A DNA stretch of 64,000 nucleotides, from positions 11,273,501-11,337,500 of the forward strand of contig OW203992.1 in the NCBI GenBank assembly GCA_934047225.1, written 5' to 3'. Below the pieces are notes generated by a model. The model was not told the origin of the DNA. It ran no database searches and saw only the letters and a list, made by a program, of their open reading frames with translations. The position numbers were made by a program, and so were the translations under genes. Shown one piece after another: positions 63,022 through 64,000 of this stretch; within the stretch, counting starts at the first letter, position 1; every line of letters begins with the position of its first letter. This DNA comes from Ypsolopha sequella. Lineage: Eukaryota > Arthropoda > Insecta > Lepidoptera > Ypsolophidae.

Positions 63022-63411
63022 TTAAGGGGAACGATTCGTATTCTCTATGAAACGCACAACTTAAGATGGTTCTTCTTATTTTTGAATAACAGATATTAAA
63101 TAAACGTAATTTATGGCATTTCGCGAACATAGTTTAGTGTCAGTTGGGCTTTTCCGGCAAAATTTTGTTATTTTATGCATTTCGTTGTAAATGTATGGGC
63201 TTAAACTTAAAATCGTGTTTTAAGTTTGTGTACCCATACATTTACAACGTTATCTATAAAATAATAACATTTTGCCGAAATAGCCTTACTGACAATAAAC
63301 TATGTTCGCAAAATGCCATAAATCACGTTTATTTAATATCTGTAATTCAAAAATAAGAAGAACCACCTTAAGTTGTGCATTTCGTAGAGGATATGACTCG
63401 TTTCCCCTTAA
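63022..63411. mobile_element. 390-bp foldback flanked by TTAA
   Basis: The left arm 63022-63205 and right arm 63220-63411 are complementary over nearly their whole length with few mismatches. TTCTTCTTATTTTTGAAT, AGATATTAAATAAACGT, ATTTATGGCATTT and GAACATAGTTTA occur in both, and TGTAAATGTATGGG lies at the inner ends. The outer ends are TTAAGGGGAA and its complement TTCCCCTTAA, so TTAA is at both edges, as in the element at 25861-26293. There is almost no loop. Transcription in either direction would give a long double-stranded hairpin RNA. Confidence 0.8.
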
Positions 63412-63887
63412 ACGGATAACTTCATGTTTTCATTTAAATCCTATCATATTTAAGTAGAAATTATGGTACTATTACGAAAAATCAACCATAACAGAAGGAG
63501 CTGTTATTACACGTAGGTTACTTTGTTTATTCTTTGTAAGAATGACTTTTCTTTAGATATTTTTGTGTTTTGTGTAAAGCTATTCGTGGAAATTTCTCTG
63601 GCCAATGTGATGCCTAGTTGTACTTTTTCCAATATGTATTAGTTAAGGCTTTTTCTTTTCTTTAATAAAGAAAAATAAAAAAAAAACTTCTTTTTATTTT
63701 ATTTTATTTAAGAACAAATCCACAGCAAATACAATAAACATTAACTAAATATTACATCAGCTAATAGTGCCAATAACCGATTTTACTATGTTATAATTTG
63801 ACACTAGGAACTAACATGATAAAATCAATTTATAAAAAACAATACTAAGAAAAAGATGCAAGACTCTGTGTTTACTTACTAAACTAG
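63412..63887. other. AT-rich DNA, nothing recognised
   Basis: Poly-A and TTTTATTTTATTTTATTTA (63694-63712) low-complexity runs. No other structure was seen. Confidence 0.4.
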
Positions 63888-64000
63888 ATATTGGTGTCGA
63901 TTCGGTGCCACATATCTGACAGGACCAAACCCGATTCAAGCGCTCCGTCATTGTCATTTCAATACTAAAAGAAAAAGACAGAACACCTGAACCAAGCCTA
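63888..64000 (+). repeat. GTCGATTCGGTG repeat, truncated by window end
   Basis: TATTGGTGTCGATTCGGTGC, then CTGACAGGACCAAA and AAGACAGAAC, diverged from 29671-29790 in the same order. The complementary half of the hairpin would lie beyond the window. Confidence 0.5.

Noticed and set aside
62784..63050. 88-codon frame as a gene
   Set aside because: It terminates inside the foldback at 63022-63411 and has no recognisable domain.
1..64000. A prokaryotic-type defence system, operon or biosynthetic cluster
   Set aside because: No consecutive long frames, no ribosome-binding sites, and abundant eukaryotic retroelements and polyadenylation-type tails.

Overview
The window is AT-rich eukaryotic DNA with no operons, no ribosome-binding sites and no dense coding. 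I found no host protein-coding gene I could defend. What it holds is mostly transposable-element debris. The dispersed families match those I know from moth and butterfly genomes: repeats opening with GGGTTCCGTA followed by CTGTCCGTCTGTC runs, elements ending in GCGGGC...CTAGT, the CGAAACCGGT family, LINE tails ending in GAATCT repeats, and hairpins with a CGAAGTGAG core. Lepidoptera is therefore the likely source; this is inferred from repeats, not from a marker gene.

Layout. 0-5.5 kb: a GC-rich foldback (418-808), a broken LINE reverse-transcriptase end (1817-1928), a hAT-type element with a perfect 8-bp target duplication (2638-3129) and a LINE 3'-UTR mosaic (4820-5477). 5.5-14 kb: a palindrome built from two tRNA-like halves (7091-7317) and a 1.8-kb foldback (9054-10840). 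14-28 kb: LINE tails, Helitron-like ends, a second hAT (18555-18952), a tRNA-like pseudogene, a Harbinger-type MITE (24113-24641), a TTAA-flanked MITE (25861-26293) and a decayed LINE gag (27430-28008). 28-36 kb: hairpins and LINE/pol fragments.

The most structured region is 36.5-42.1 kb. A foldback element (36568-38386) carries near-identical 163-bp tandem repeats inside one inverted end. About 290 bp beyond its right end lies a non-LTR retrotransposon (38679-41851) with an uninterrupted 951-residue endonuclease/reverse-transcriptase ORF2. It also keeps the tail of ORF1, which overlaps the ORF2 start by 14 nt. This LINE sits inside an older hairpin-bearing repeat; a second, uninterrupted copy at 23225-23635 gives the empty site.

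42-64 kb has more foldbacks (43058-43125, 43659-43718, 52909-53094, 63022-63411), LINE 3' fragments (49745-51060, 53655-54240), a pair of direct repeats (55846-56330 and 59740-60178) and one CpG-rich segment (45080-45440) that is the best candidate for a host promoter or first exon. Long stretches are unique AT-rich DNA, probably intergenic or intronic.

The only plausible functional protein is the LINE ORF2. The other elements are non-autonomous and would depend on enzymes encoded elsewhere.
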